A stretch of 64,000 bases of DNA, from positions 1 through 64,000 of the forward strand of contig CAZMGT010000010.1 of NCBI GenBank assembly GCA_964565895.1, in the 5' to 3' direction. The stretch's first letter is position 1. Every line of letters begins with the position of its first letter. The notes under the pieces were generated by a model that worked only from the letters and a program-made list of their open reading frames with translations, had not been told where the DNA came from and did no database searches. The position numbers and the translations under genes were made by a program. This DNA comes from CAZMGT01 sp964565895 (GTDB lineage: Bacteria > Armatimonadota > Zipacnadia > UBA1398 > CAZMGT01). This document shows positions 17,807 through 25,233 of this stretch, piece by piece.

Positions 17807-17835
17807 ATTGTAGCGCGCCGCTCGCCCCCTGTCAA
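17807..17835 (-). promoter_or_regulatory. Near-consensus sigma70 promoter of tRNA-Pro
   Basis: On the minus strand, a perfect TTGACA (17830-17835) and TACAAT (17807-17812) are 17 bases apart. Transcription would begin about seven bases before the mature tRNA 5' end at 17793. Its strength fits a stable-RNA gene. Confidence 0.88.
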
Positions 17836-17991
17836 CGCGTGCCCGCGCCGCGCCCTTGCCCTACTATTTTCTCCCTTGCCGTCGCCTAGCGTGGGCCAAC
17901 CTCCACCCAGCGATGTTGCCAACTGCCCTCTGCGCCGCCCCAGGCTCGTCGCGCGCTCCCCGGCGCCACTCCTCTAGCCCTGCGGGGCGGC

Positions 17992-19449
17992 CTAGCCTCG
18001 CCGCTCGTTCTCCTCCGCGACATAGCGCAGCGCGGCGAGGACATCGCGCCGGGCGACGCCGTTCACCGCCTCCGCGCGCCCCAAGCCACGCAGGACGACA
18101 AACGTCATCTCCCGCGCCGTAGCCTTCTTGTCCGCGCGCATCGCCTCCCACAGCTCCGCGGGCTCAAGCCCCGGGGCACGCGTGGGCAGGCCCGTGCGCG
18201 CGAGCAGCTCCTCCAGCCGCTGCGCCTCGTCGCGCTCCAGCGTCCCCAGGGCCACCCCCAGCCGCCCTGCGGCAACCATCCCCACGCTCACCGCCTCGCC
18301 GTGGCGAAACCGCCGAAACCCGCCGAGCTTTTCGATGGCGTGGCCAAACGTGTGGCCATAGTTCAAAATCTGCCGCAGCCCGGCCTCGCGCTCATCGCGC
18401 TCCACCACCCAAGCCTTTAGCCGGCACGAGCCGGCGATCGCCTGCGCCATGCGCCGCGCGTCCAGCGCGAGAAGCTCCTCGAGGTGGCGCTCGACAAAGC
18501 GCAGATAGGGCTCCTCGAGGATCGCCCCGTGCTTAATCACCTCGGCCATCCCCGCGCGCACGTCGCGCCGCGGCAAAGTGCGCAGCGTTGTGGGGTCGCA
18601 GATCACCGCGCGCGGCTGGTGAAACGCGCCCACCAGGTTCTTCCCCGCGCGCAGGTTTATCGCCGTCTTGCCGCCCACCGACGAGTCCACCGCGGCGAGC
18701 AGCGTCGTGGGCACTTGAACGTAGTTTATCCCGCGCATAAATACCGCCGCAGCAAACCCTCCCAGGTCGCCCACCACCCCGCCGCCCAGGGCCACAAGCA
18801 CGCTCTTGCGCGAGCAGCGCCCCGCGACCATCGCCTCCGTCGCCCGCTGAAGCTGGCGAAAGCTTTTGCTCCGCTCGCCCGCGGGAACAACGTGGCGCAG
18901 CACGCGCAACCCCGCCCCGCGCAGACTCCGCGCCACGCGCGCGCCGTAAAGTTCGGCAACGTTGGCGTCGGAAAAGAGCACCGCGCGCCCGTCGCCGCAC
19001 CAGCGCGCCGCCTCCTCGCCCACATCGGCGAGCAGCCCCTCGCCCACGCGTATCTCATACGAGCGCTCGCCCAAACCTACGCGAATGCGCTGCGCGCCAC
19101 TCTCGCGCCCTAGCGCAGCGAGCGCCTCGTCGGCCACCTCCTCCACGATGCGCTCCCCCCAAGCGACGAGGCTCTCGCCCCGCCGCGCCCCGGCGGGCCG
19201 CTGGCCAGCGCGCGCGACAAGCCACAGTATCCTTCCCCTACGGCGCAGCCGCGCGAGCCTCGCCCGCGAGGGCCCCCCTCTCGCGCAGGCCACAGCGCAA
19301 ACGAAACCGGCCGCGCCTTGCCCCGCGCGCGCTGCGCGCTCGCCGCCCTCCCCCGCGGAGCAAAAGCTCGCCCCCAGCCGCCAGCTCAGCACGCGCGCGA
19401 GCAGCTCCACGCGCTCGGCCTCCGTCCCAACGACCCAAATCCCGCCCAT
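17992..19449 (-). CDS. aroB: 3-dehydroquinate synthase with degenerate shikimate-kinase-like N-terminal domain
   Basis: The second enzyme of the shikimate pathway, forming 3-dehydroquinate from DAHP with NAD and a divalent metal. Residues about 118-485 are a complete synthase: GGGVVGDLGGF, VQVPTTLLAAVDSSVGGKTAIN, MAEVIKHG, ILNYGHTFGHAIE and RHGEAVSVGM are all present. The first 112 residues are extra. They start GGIWVVGT, have a LARVLSWRLGASF helix and end ERIVEEVADEALAAL, the layout of a shikimate kinase, but the Walker A Gly-Lys-Ser/Thr is missing. A GGAGGG site before the ATG at 19449 supports translation of this extension. AroK-AroB fusions exist in bacteria, so this looks like a fusion whose kinase half has decayed. 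It follows the pilQ terminator and may use readthrough or a weak promoter. Confidence 0.9.
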   Translation of the reverse strand: MGGIWVVGTEAERVELLARVLSWRLGASFCSAGEGGERAARAGQGAAGFVCAVACARGGPSRARLARLRRRGRILWLVARAGQRPAGARRGESLVAWGERIVEEVADEALAALGRESGAQRIRVGLGERSYEIRVGEGLLADVGEEAARWCGDGRAVLFSDANVAELYGARVARSLRGAGLRVLRHVVPAGERSKSFRQLQRATEAMVAGRCSRKSVLVALGGGVVGDLGGFAAAVFMRGINYVQVPTTLLAAVDSSVGGKTAINLRAGKNLVGAFHQPRAVICDPTTLRTLPRRDVRAGMAEVIKHGAILEEPYLRFVERHLEELLALDARRMAQAIAGSCRLKAWVVERDEREAGLRQILNYGHTFGHAIEKLGGFRRFRHGEAVSVGMVAAGRLGVALGTLERDEAQRLEELLARTGLPTRAPGLEPAELWEAMRADKKATAREMTFVVLRGLGRAEAVNGVARRDVLAALRYVAEENERRG

Positions 19450-19500
19450 CTCGTCCCTCCGCGGGCCGCGCTTTCCCGCGCCGCGCCCATGCTAACACAA

Positions 19501-19530
19501 CGCGGCCGGCAAACACACCTGCCGGCCGCG
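19501..19530 (-). terminator. Strong hairpin after pilQ
   Basis: A perfect 11-bp inverted repeat (19501-19511 with 19520-19530; CGCGGCCGGCA with its complement) around an 8-base loop, between the pilQ stop and the aroB start. On the minus strand it is followed by TTGTGTTAG, only partly T-rich, so termination is probably not complete. Confidence 0.65.
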
Positions 19531-19559
19531 GGGTTTGCTCTGTCTTCCCTTGCTTTGCG

Positions 19560-21323
19560 CTACAGCCGCTCGTCCTCCGCCAGCTCGTGGATTACGCGCG
19601 GGGTGATGAAGAACAACAGCTCGCTGTTCGACACTTCGCGCCGCTTGCTCCGGAACAGCCGCCCGATGATCGGCAGCTCGCTAAGCAGCGGCAGCTTCGC
19701 CGTGGTAAACGTATCCGTGCGCCGCATGAGCCCGCCCAAGACCACCGTGCGCCCGTTGTCTACGCGCACCGTGGTCATGATCGACCGGTCCGTGGTAATC
19801 GGCGCGCTTACCGCGCCATCGGGGCTCGTCGCCGTCCCCGCTTGCTCCGAGAACGTCGGGTTCAGGAACAGGGTAACCGAATCGTCGGCGTTAATCCGCG
19901 GGGTAACGAAGAGCTGGCTCCCCACCTGCACGTCCGGCCCGCGCTGGTAGACGACGTTGCGCCCGCCGCCCACGTCGATCATAATCGTCGGCTCAAACGT
20001 GGGGATCGATTGCTGCACCTGAATCAACGCGGGCATGTTGTTCCCCGCGATAACCCACGGGCGGTTGACCACTTCCGCGCGCGACTCGTTGAGCATCGTC
20101 GTCAACGCCACGCGGAACTGGCCGTCTACGTAGCCGATGTCCATGTTCCCCGTGCCCGTCCCGCCGGTAAGGAACGTGGCGTAGAGGCTGGAGTTCTGCA
20201 GCGTCCACGACAGACCGACATTTTCGTTGTGCGCGAGCAACACGTCGACAACCATAACCTCAATGGCCACCTGCTTGATCGGCTTGTCGAGCAGGCGAAT
20301 CAGCTCGCGCAGCTCGTCAATGCCCTCCTGCGTGCCGCGCACGAGGATAACGTTCTGCTCCAAAATGCCCACCGGCGGGCTCACGCCCGGGGGCAGCTCG
20401 AACACCGTCCCGCCAAAGCCCCCGTAGCCAAACCCGCCATAGCCGTAGCCCCCGTAGCCGCCCCAGCCGCCGTAGCCACCATAGCCGCCCCAACCGCCAT
20501 ATCCGCCGTAGCCGCCCCACCCGCCATAGCCTCCGCCCCAACCGCCGTAGCCCAGGCCCCCGCCCCAGAATTGCGGCGCGCTGCTCGGGCTACCGGCATA
20601 TGCTCCCCCCATAAGCATCGACGCCTGGTCGGCAAACCGCGCTGCGTGCACGGGCTGGGGCAAGCTCGCCAAATAGGTCAGCCGCCGCTGGTTGTTCAGC
20701 AACTGGCTGGAGGGTATCTCCACCCCGCCGAACATCCGCGCTAGCTGCCCGGCGTCGAAGTAGTCGAGCTCGATCGTCGCGAAAACCTTCTCTTCCTCGC
20801 TTGCCGGGCCGGCAGGCTTCTCCTCCGGCGCTGTCGCGCTCGTCTCATACGAGGTGACGTTGGTAATCTCCGTCCCGCTGACGAACTCCTCCGTGGGGCG
20901 AATCCCCGTTGTCCCCCTCGTCGTCCCCGTCGCTGTTTCCACCGCGTGGAACGGCCCGCTTACGCGGATCACCTTGTCGTCCTTAACCACCTGCAGGCCC
21001 TTTTGCGCGGCGATCTCGTCCAAAATTTCTTCCGCGGTCATCCCGCGCAGGCACATATAGTGGATTTGTTCGTTCTTGAGGTCGTCAGAGAGGAACAGCC
21101 CTTTGTCCAGAAAAGGCTTGAGCATGAGCAACACTTCGTCCACGCGCGCGTCGGCGACCTCGATGTCCAGGGGCTCGCCGGGCTGGGCGGGTTCGATGTC
21201 CTGCACCGCCGGCGTTTTAATGTCTACCGCGCCCTCCGTGGTCGCCGCGGCCAGCGCCGCTGCTTGCGCGCACACGAGCGCTGCCACAGTTGCCCCAAAC
21301 ATGACTCCCGCGAACCGTCTCAC
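19560..21323 (-). CDS. pilQ: Type IV pilus secretin PilQ with Gly/Trp/Tyr-rich insert
   Basis: The outer-membrane channel through which the pilus leaves the cell. The 587-residue protein has a signal peptide (residues 1-27), N-terminal secretin domains (about 50-125 and 180-350), and the secretin core from about 350 (KQVAIEVMVVDVLL, VVNRPWVIAGNN, VTPRINADDSVTLFL, VVLGGLMRRT, PLLSELPIIGRLF). Residues 253-305 are a low-complexity insert of GGYGGWGG-type repeats inside the last N-domain; I know of no such repeat in well-studied PilQ proteins. The start is GTG at 21323 with GGGAGGAG upstream. The gene follows the small secretin-N-domain protein, and a strong hairpin lies after it. The family could be GspD-like, but the pilus context favours PilQ. 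Confidence 0.9.
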   Translation of the reverse strand: MRRFAGVMFGATVAALVCAQAAALAAATTEGAVDIKTPAVQDIEPAQPGEPLDIEVADARVDEVLLMLKPFLDKGLFLSDDLKNEQIHYMCLRGMTAEEILDEIAAQKGLQVVKDDKVIRVSGPFHAVETATGTTRGTTGIRPTEEFVSGTEITNVTSYETSATAPEEKPAGPASEEEKVFATIELDYFDAGQLARMFGGVEIPSSQLLNNQRRLTYLASLPQPVHAARFADQASMLMGGAYAGSPSSAPQFWGGGLGYGGWGGGYGGWGGYGGYGGWGGYGGYGGWGGYGGYGYGGFGYGGFGGTVFELPPGVSPPVGILEQNVILVRGTQEGIDELRELIRLLDKPIKQVAIEVMVVDVLLAHNENVGLSWTLQNSSLYATFLTGGTGTGNMDIGYVDGQFRVALTTMLNESRAEVVNRPWVIAGNNMPALIQVQQSIPTFEPTIMIDVGGGRNVVYQRGPDVQVGSQLFVTPRINADDSVTLFLNPTFSEQAGTATSPDGAVSAPITTDRSIMTTVRVDNGRTVVLGGLMRRTDTFTTAKLPLLSELPIIGRLFRSKRREVSNSELLFFITPRVIHELAEDERL

Positions 21324-21470
21324 CTGGCTACTCCTCCCTGAAGCACCACGTTAGCGTCGCTGCCCACGCGGCAAGTTAGTCATCTGCAAACACCTTGGCG
21401 GCGGCCCGAAACACAACGAAACCCACACGGCGCCGCCTGATAGTCTTAACTGGTCTTTCTCGCGCCAGGT

Positions 21471-22259
21471 TTAGTCCCACTCGCCCCAGCCGGCGCGCCC
21501 GCCACCGAACCGACCGAAGCGGTCGCGCCCGCCGCTAAACCGGCCGTAGTAGCTGGGGTTGGTGTAGCCACCATAGCGGCCACCGTAGGCCCCAAAGCCG
21601 CCGTAGCGACCGCCATAGCGCCCGCCGTAGCGGCCGCCGTAGCCGCCATAGCGGCCATAGCGCCCATAGCCGCCGTAGCCGCCCCAGCCGCGACCGAAGC
21701 CGCCCATCATCGAAGTTACCTCGACCTGGGTTATCGTCCCGCCGAGGACGATGGCCAGCCCGGCCCCGGCATACTTCGGCGCGAACACCTCGTAGATCGT
21801 CTCTACCTCTTCGCCCTCAAGCCCGGTCTCCACGCCTTCCTCGCCGCCGCCGAGCACACCGCCCTCCTCGGCGCCCGCTTCCTCGCCCAGCGGGGCGAGG
21901 GGAATGCCTTGCACATAATGCACTTCGCGCTCGCCCTTCGCCGCGGGCAGGGGCTTGGGCTCAATGCGCAGCGTCCCGTCCTCCAGCTCGACCTTCTGCA
22001 GGCCCGCGCCCACGAGCACCGCGTCCAAAGCGACCATCGCGTCTACGTTGGGCAGCTCCGCGTTAACGTAGACCTCGGGCACCGCGGGGGCAAACGTTAC
22101 CTTAAACCCCGCCTCGCGCGCGATGGCTAGCACGGCATCGTGGATCTCCGCATCCTTCAGCGAGACGCTAATAACCTTGCTGCTTTGTGCCGCAGCCATA
22201 GCGCACGCCCCGAAAACGATCGCCGCCACGGCCAGCCACACAACCAACTTGCTGCGCAT
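21471..22259 (-). CDS. Small secretin-N-domain (STN-like) protein with Gly/Arg/Tyr-rich tail
   Basis: A 262-residue protein with a signal peptide (residues 1-24). Residues about 25-105 resemble a secretin/TonB short N-terminal domain (SKVISVSLKDAEIHDAVLAIAREAGFKV-type layout, then VELEDGTLRIEP). An acidic Gly/Glu linker (about 124-152) is followed by a short strand segment like the N1 domain of secretins (IYEVFAPKYAGAGLAIVLGG). Residues 184-262 are almost only Gly, Arg, Tyr and Phe, with GGRYGG repeats. There is no secretin core, so it cannot be the channel; it probably sits in the periplasm with PilQ, whose gene follows. It looks like an N-terminal portion of a secretin made as a separate protein. 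Function otherwise unknown. Confidence 0.8.
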   Translation of the reverse strand: MRSKLVVWLAVAAIVFGACAMAAAQSSKVISVSLKDAEIHDAVLAIAREAGFKVTFAPAVPEVYVNAELPNVDAMVALDAVLVGAGLQKVELEDGTLRIEPKPLPAAKGEREVHYVQGIPLAPLGEEAGAEEGGVLGGGEEGVETGLEGEEVETIYEVFAPKYAGAGLAIVLGGTITQVEVTSMMGGFGRGWGGYGGYGRYGRYGGYGGRYGGRYGGRYGGFGAYGGRYGGYTNPSYYGRFSGGRDRFGRFGGGRAGWGEWD

Positions 22260-22320
22260 AATTTTTCACCCCTCGCCTTGGCAACATCTACTTGCTTTTC
22301 GCGCTCTCGCCGGCAGCCGC

Positions 22321-22350
22321 ATTATACACCATTCCCCCCGCGGCCACCAA
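22321..22350 (-). promoter_or_regulatory. Probable promoter of the STN-protein and pilQ genes
   Basis: On the minus strand a perfect TATAAT (22321-22326) has TTGGTG 18 bases before it (22345-22350). The transcript would start near 22314, about 55 bases ahead of the ATG at 22259. The -35 match is weak. It would let the secretin pair be expressed separately from pilMNOP. Confidence 0.55.
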
Positions 22351-22407
22351 CCACCAGCGCTCACACTTTAGGACTAATGTCCCTCCACCCAGGTTTCCTT
22401 TTGTTTA

Positions 22408-23337
22408 TTATTGCTGCTCGTTCGCAGTCCTCCGTCGCAGACGGACAATAATGTCCCGATCGCGGCCAACCTCGCGCAAAATCATCCGATCGCCAGAAAT
22501 GGCGCGCACGACAAACGTCCTCGTGCCCACCGTCACGCGGTCCCCGGGCTGGACGACCTGCGTGCGCACCTGCTGCCCGTCGAACGTTTCCAAAATGGCC
22601 AGCGCCTGGCCGTCGTGGACCACGCCGGACAGGCGGCGCAGCCGGGCGTCCACGGGCTTCATCTCTACCCGCGGCCCCACTACGCCGATGGGCTGCGGCC
22701 GGCCGGGCATGCGCCACGCCTCGCCCCGGGGCACCACCCCAGGCCGCCGCGGAACGGCCACCCCCACGGTGACCTCCGGCTGGGCGATGCGCGTCGTCGG
22801 GCTGGGAATCATATAGTCCACCGGCTGCAGCTCATATCCCTCAGGCTCGCGCACCTTGGGCGAAAGAAACACATCGGGCCGGGGAAAGTCCAGCCGATAT
22901 ACCGCGCCCGGGTCGCGGGGCAGCGCGGCGACATAGCGCGCCTGGTCCGCCCCGGGGGGAACGAACGGGTTGTCGCGATAGGGCTCCAGAGGGAGCCCGG
23001 GGTCGCCGGGAAGAGTGGCCGCGGCCGCGGGGGGAAACTCCGGCGTAGGCCCCGCGGCAGGCGCGGGCGCGGGAGCAGCGGCCTCCGGCGCCGCCGGAGG
23101 CCCAGGCGCTGCCGGCGGCGGAGCGCCCTCCTCCTCCGGCGGAGGTGCCGCGCCCTCCTCAGTCACCGGCCTGGGCATCTCCTCCGGTCGCGGCTCCCCG
23201 GGCAGGGGCTGCGGCCCCCTCCGCCCGCGGAGCACCTGGCTCCCCACGAAGAAAATGATCGCCAGCAAAATCAGCCCGCCGGCGAGGGCGGCCATCTTTA
23301 CGTTTCGTGCCTTCTGCTGCTGTTCCCCGTCTGCCAA
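22408..23337 (-). CDS. PilP-like type IV pilus assembly protein
   Basis: In the pilP position of a pilMNOPQ cluster. The 309-residue protein has one membrane segment (residues about 15-34), then a long Pro/Ala/Glu-rich linker (about 38-110). A C-terminal beta domain (about 230-305) contains RLSGVVHDGQALAILE, VQPGDRVTVGTRTFVV and DRMILREVGRDRDIIVRLR, the layout of PilP/GspC homology-region domains. Such proteins link the inner-membrane PilN-PilO complex to PilQ. Classical PilP is a lipoprotein of about 170 residues with a Cys at the processed end; here a transmembrane anchor replaces the lipid and the linker is longer. The start is TTG at 23337 with GGAG upstream; an ATG 14 codons later is possible. 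Confidence 0.75.
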   Translation of the reverse strand: MADGEQQQKARNVKMAALAGGLILLAIIFFVGSQVLRGRRGPQPLPGEPRPEEMPRPVTEEGAAPPPEEEGAPPPAAPGPPAAPEAAAPAPAPAAGPTPEFPPAAAATLPGDPGLPLEPYRDNPFVPPGADQARYVAALPRDPGAVYRLDFPRPDVFLSPKVREPEGYELQPVDYMIPSPTTRIAQPEVTVGVAVPRRPGVVPRGEAWRMPGRPQPIGVVGPRVEMKPVDARLRRLSGVVHDGQALAILETFDGQQVRTQVVQPGDRVTVGTRTFVVRAISGDRMILREVGRDRDIIVRLRRRTANEQQ

Positions 23338-23374
23338 CCTAGCTCACTCCTGCGCGTGTCCGCCGACCTCGGCC

Positions 23375-24208
23375 CTACTCCTCTTCCTCCTCGTATTCCT
23401 CCTCTTCCTCAATATACTCTTCTTCTTCCTCCGGCGGCGCGCCCGCCGCGGCGGCACCCGCCTCTGTCGGCGCCGCCCCGCCGCCCAAAAGCTCCGTGGG
23501 CGAGACGTCCGCCAGGAGGTAGATGGTTACGGGCATCGTCGCCTGGACGATCCTCCCCGCGCTCCCAGGCACTGCGCTGATGGACAAGCTCGTTATGCCA
23601 ATCAGCCGCGGAAACTTGTGTAGGTGGCGAATTAGATTAAGCACCTTCTCATACTCGCCCGTTATCGTCAGCGTAACGTTTAGCGCATAGGAGCGGATAT
23701 TGGCCGAGGTTAAGTTCGAGGCGATCTCCGAGGGCATACCCCAGGAGAAATCGCTCACATCGCACCCCGAGGCCTCGATAAACTCCTTCAGCAGCGGCCC
23801 CAGGTCCTCGGAAAGCTCATAGTAGAAATCGTAGGCCAGGGCGTGCTCCCCGCGGAACAGGACGTGCCCGCCCGAGGAGCCGAGCGGGGTCCAAAAGTCG
23901 TGCGGCTGCCAGGCGTGGCCCTCGCGGATGCTCCGCCACCACGGATTGCGCGCTACGTAGGGCATTTTGTTCCGGCGGAACCAGCGCCAGTCGCGGGAAG
24001 CGATCTCGCGCTGGCGCTTGGCGTCCTCGACGCCTTGTTTAAACTCCTCCTCGCGCTCCGCGTAGGCCCGCGCCTCCTCCGCCTGCGAGCGCAAGCGCGC
24101 CGCTTCCTCGCGCAGCGGGCGGATCTTCAAGAAAAACCCTAATACGAGGATGATGACCGGGACAGCGATCCCCACGACAAGAATATGCCACCGTCGTAGC
24201 TTGCTCAT
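23375..24208 (-). CDS. pilO: Type IV pilus inner-membrane protein PilO with Glu/Tyr tail
   Basis: Forms a heterodimer with PilN in the periplasm and positions the pilus machine. The 277-residue protein has a short cytoplasmic start, one membrane segment (residues about 9-26), a coiled coil (about 30-75) and a ferredoxin-like periplasmic domain (about 130-240, with YALNVTLTITGEYEKVLNLIRHLHKFPRL). The last 18 residues (260-277) are only Glu, Tyr and one Ile (EEEEEYIEEEEEYEEEEE), an addition not found in classical PilO. The tail-coding DNA is very similar to that at the end of pilN. The ATG has GGGGAG upstream; the pilN stop lies 64 bases before it. Confidence 0.87.
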   Translation of the reverse strand: MSKLRRWHILVVGIAVPVIILVLGFFLKIRPLREEAARLRSQAEEARAYAEREEEFKQGVEDAKRQREIASRDWRWFRRNKMPYVARNPWWRSIREGHAWQPHDFWTPLGSSGGHVLFRGEHALAYDFYYELSEDLGPLLKEFIEASGCDVSDFSWGMPSEIASNLTSANIRSYALNVTLTITGEYEKVLNLIRHLHKFPRLIGITSLSISAVPGSAGRIVQATMPVTIYLLADVSPTELLGGGAAPTEAGAAAAGAPPEEEEEYIEEEEEYEEEEE

Positions 24209-24272
24209 TCAGCAGGCAGCTCCCCGTGCCTTATCTTCCCTCCCCCGCCGCCCGAGCCCAAGCCCACGCGCG

Positions 24273-25208
24273 CTACTCCTCTTCCTCCTCGTATTCTTCC
24301 TCCTCCTCAAAATACTCCTCTTCCTCGGCCCCTGCCGCGACGCCCGCGGGCGCGGCGCTCGGCGCCCCGCCCCCCGCGGCCAGGCCCATATACGTTAGCT
24401 TCTGCGTCAGTCCTGGGGTGAGATGCCCCACGATGGTAAAGCTAATCGGGGGCACAACAAGCACCCCGTTCACATACCTCGTCTGGCCTCCACCGGCCCC
24501 CGCCACGCCTACCCCGGTGGGCAGCGCCCCCTCCTCTTCCTCCTCACCGGCATACTCCTCCTCGGCATAGGCCTCGGCAGCGCCCGCGCCAGGCGCCGCC
24601 GCCCCGGCACCCGCCTGGCCCGAATAGATGCTCGTCGTCCCCGACGTGGCAAACCCCCCGCCCACGTCCGCGTTTACCTCAACGCTGGCAAACACGGGCA
24701 CGAGCACCCCGCGCGACACCGCATCGTCCGACCACAGCGGCTCCGTCCCCCCGCCTTCCGCGGGCATGCGGCACCGCTGAAAGTTCATTACAAATCGCGT
24801 AAGCGTCTCTAAATCCGGCACCTGGCCCGAGATGGCCACCGTGCTGTTCGTCACATTTATGCTGCTAATCTGCACGTCGGCCATAACATAGCGGGCCACT
24901 GCTTCAACGACGTCCGCCCACACCGGGTTCTTTTGCTCGAACTGTTTGCAAAACTGGGCGAGGGTGACATAGGGCTGAATCTCGGCCAAAATGGCGTTCA
25001 TCTCGTTCTCGATCTGCTGCACCCGCGTGCGCTCGGCGTCCCATTTGTCAAACTCCGCCTGTGCCGCGTTGCGTTCGCTCGCCGCGCGGCCGATGAGCAA
25101 AAACACGACAATCACCGCCGCGAGCACCGTAACCACGGGCAAAAACAACCACTTCTTCGCCCTGCGCGCCTCGCGCACGCCCGCAGGCAAAAGATCGATC
25201 TTCAGCAA
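24273..25208 (-). CDS. pilN: Type IV pilus inner-membrane protein PilN with Glu/Tyr tail
   Basis: PilN binds PilM in the cytoplasm through its N-terminus and pairs with PilO in the periplasm. I place the start at TTG 25208, giving 311 residues beginning MLKIDLLP, the usual PilN start that fits PilM. AGGTGAGAGG lies just before it; the GTG at 25226 would add six residues and has no good ribosome site. There is one membrane segment (about 19-38), a coiled coil (about 40-70) and a ferredoxin-like fold (about 75-190). Acidic linkers with Tyr follow at about 210-230 (AEAYAEEEYAGEEEEE), then a strand segment. The last 17 residues (295-311) are Glu with Tyr and Phe, matching the PilO tail. Confidence 0.87.
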   Translation of the reverse strand: MLKIDLLPAGVREARRAKKWLFLPVVTVLAAVIVVFLLIGRAASERNAAQAEFDKWDAERTRVQQIENEMNAILAEIQPYVTLAQFCKQFEQKNPVWADVVEAVARYVMADVQISSINVTNSTVAISGQVPDLETLTRFVMNFQRCRMPAEGGGTEPLWSDDAVSRGVLVPVFASVEVNADVGGGFATSGTTSIYSGQAGAGAAAPGAGAAEAYAEEEYAGEEEEEGALPTGVGVAGAGGGQTRYVNGVLVVPPISFTIVGHLTPGLTQKLTYMGLAAGGGAPSAAPAGVAAGAEEEEYFEEEEEYEEEEE

Positions 25209-25233
25209 CGCCCTCTCACCTCGCACCAGCCGC

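Noticed and set aside
20409..20567. The GGYGG-coding repeats as a CRISPR or minisatellite element
   Set aside because: The repeats stay in the pilQ frame with third-base variation, so they are protein repeats; no spacers or cas genes exist.
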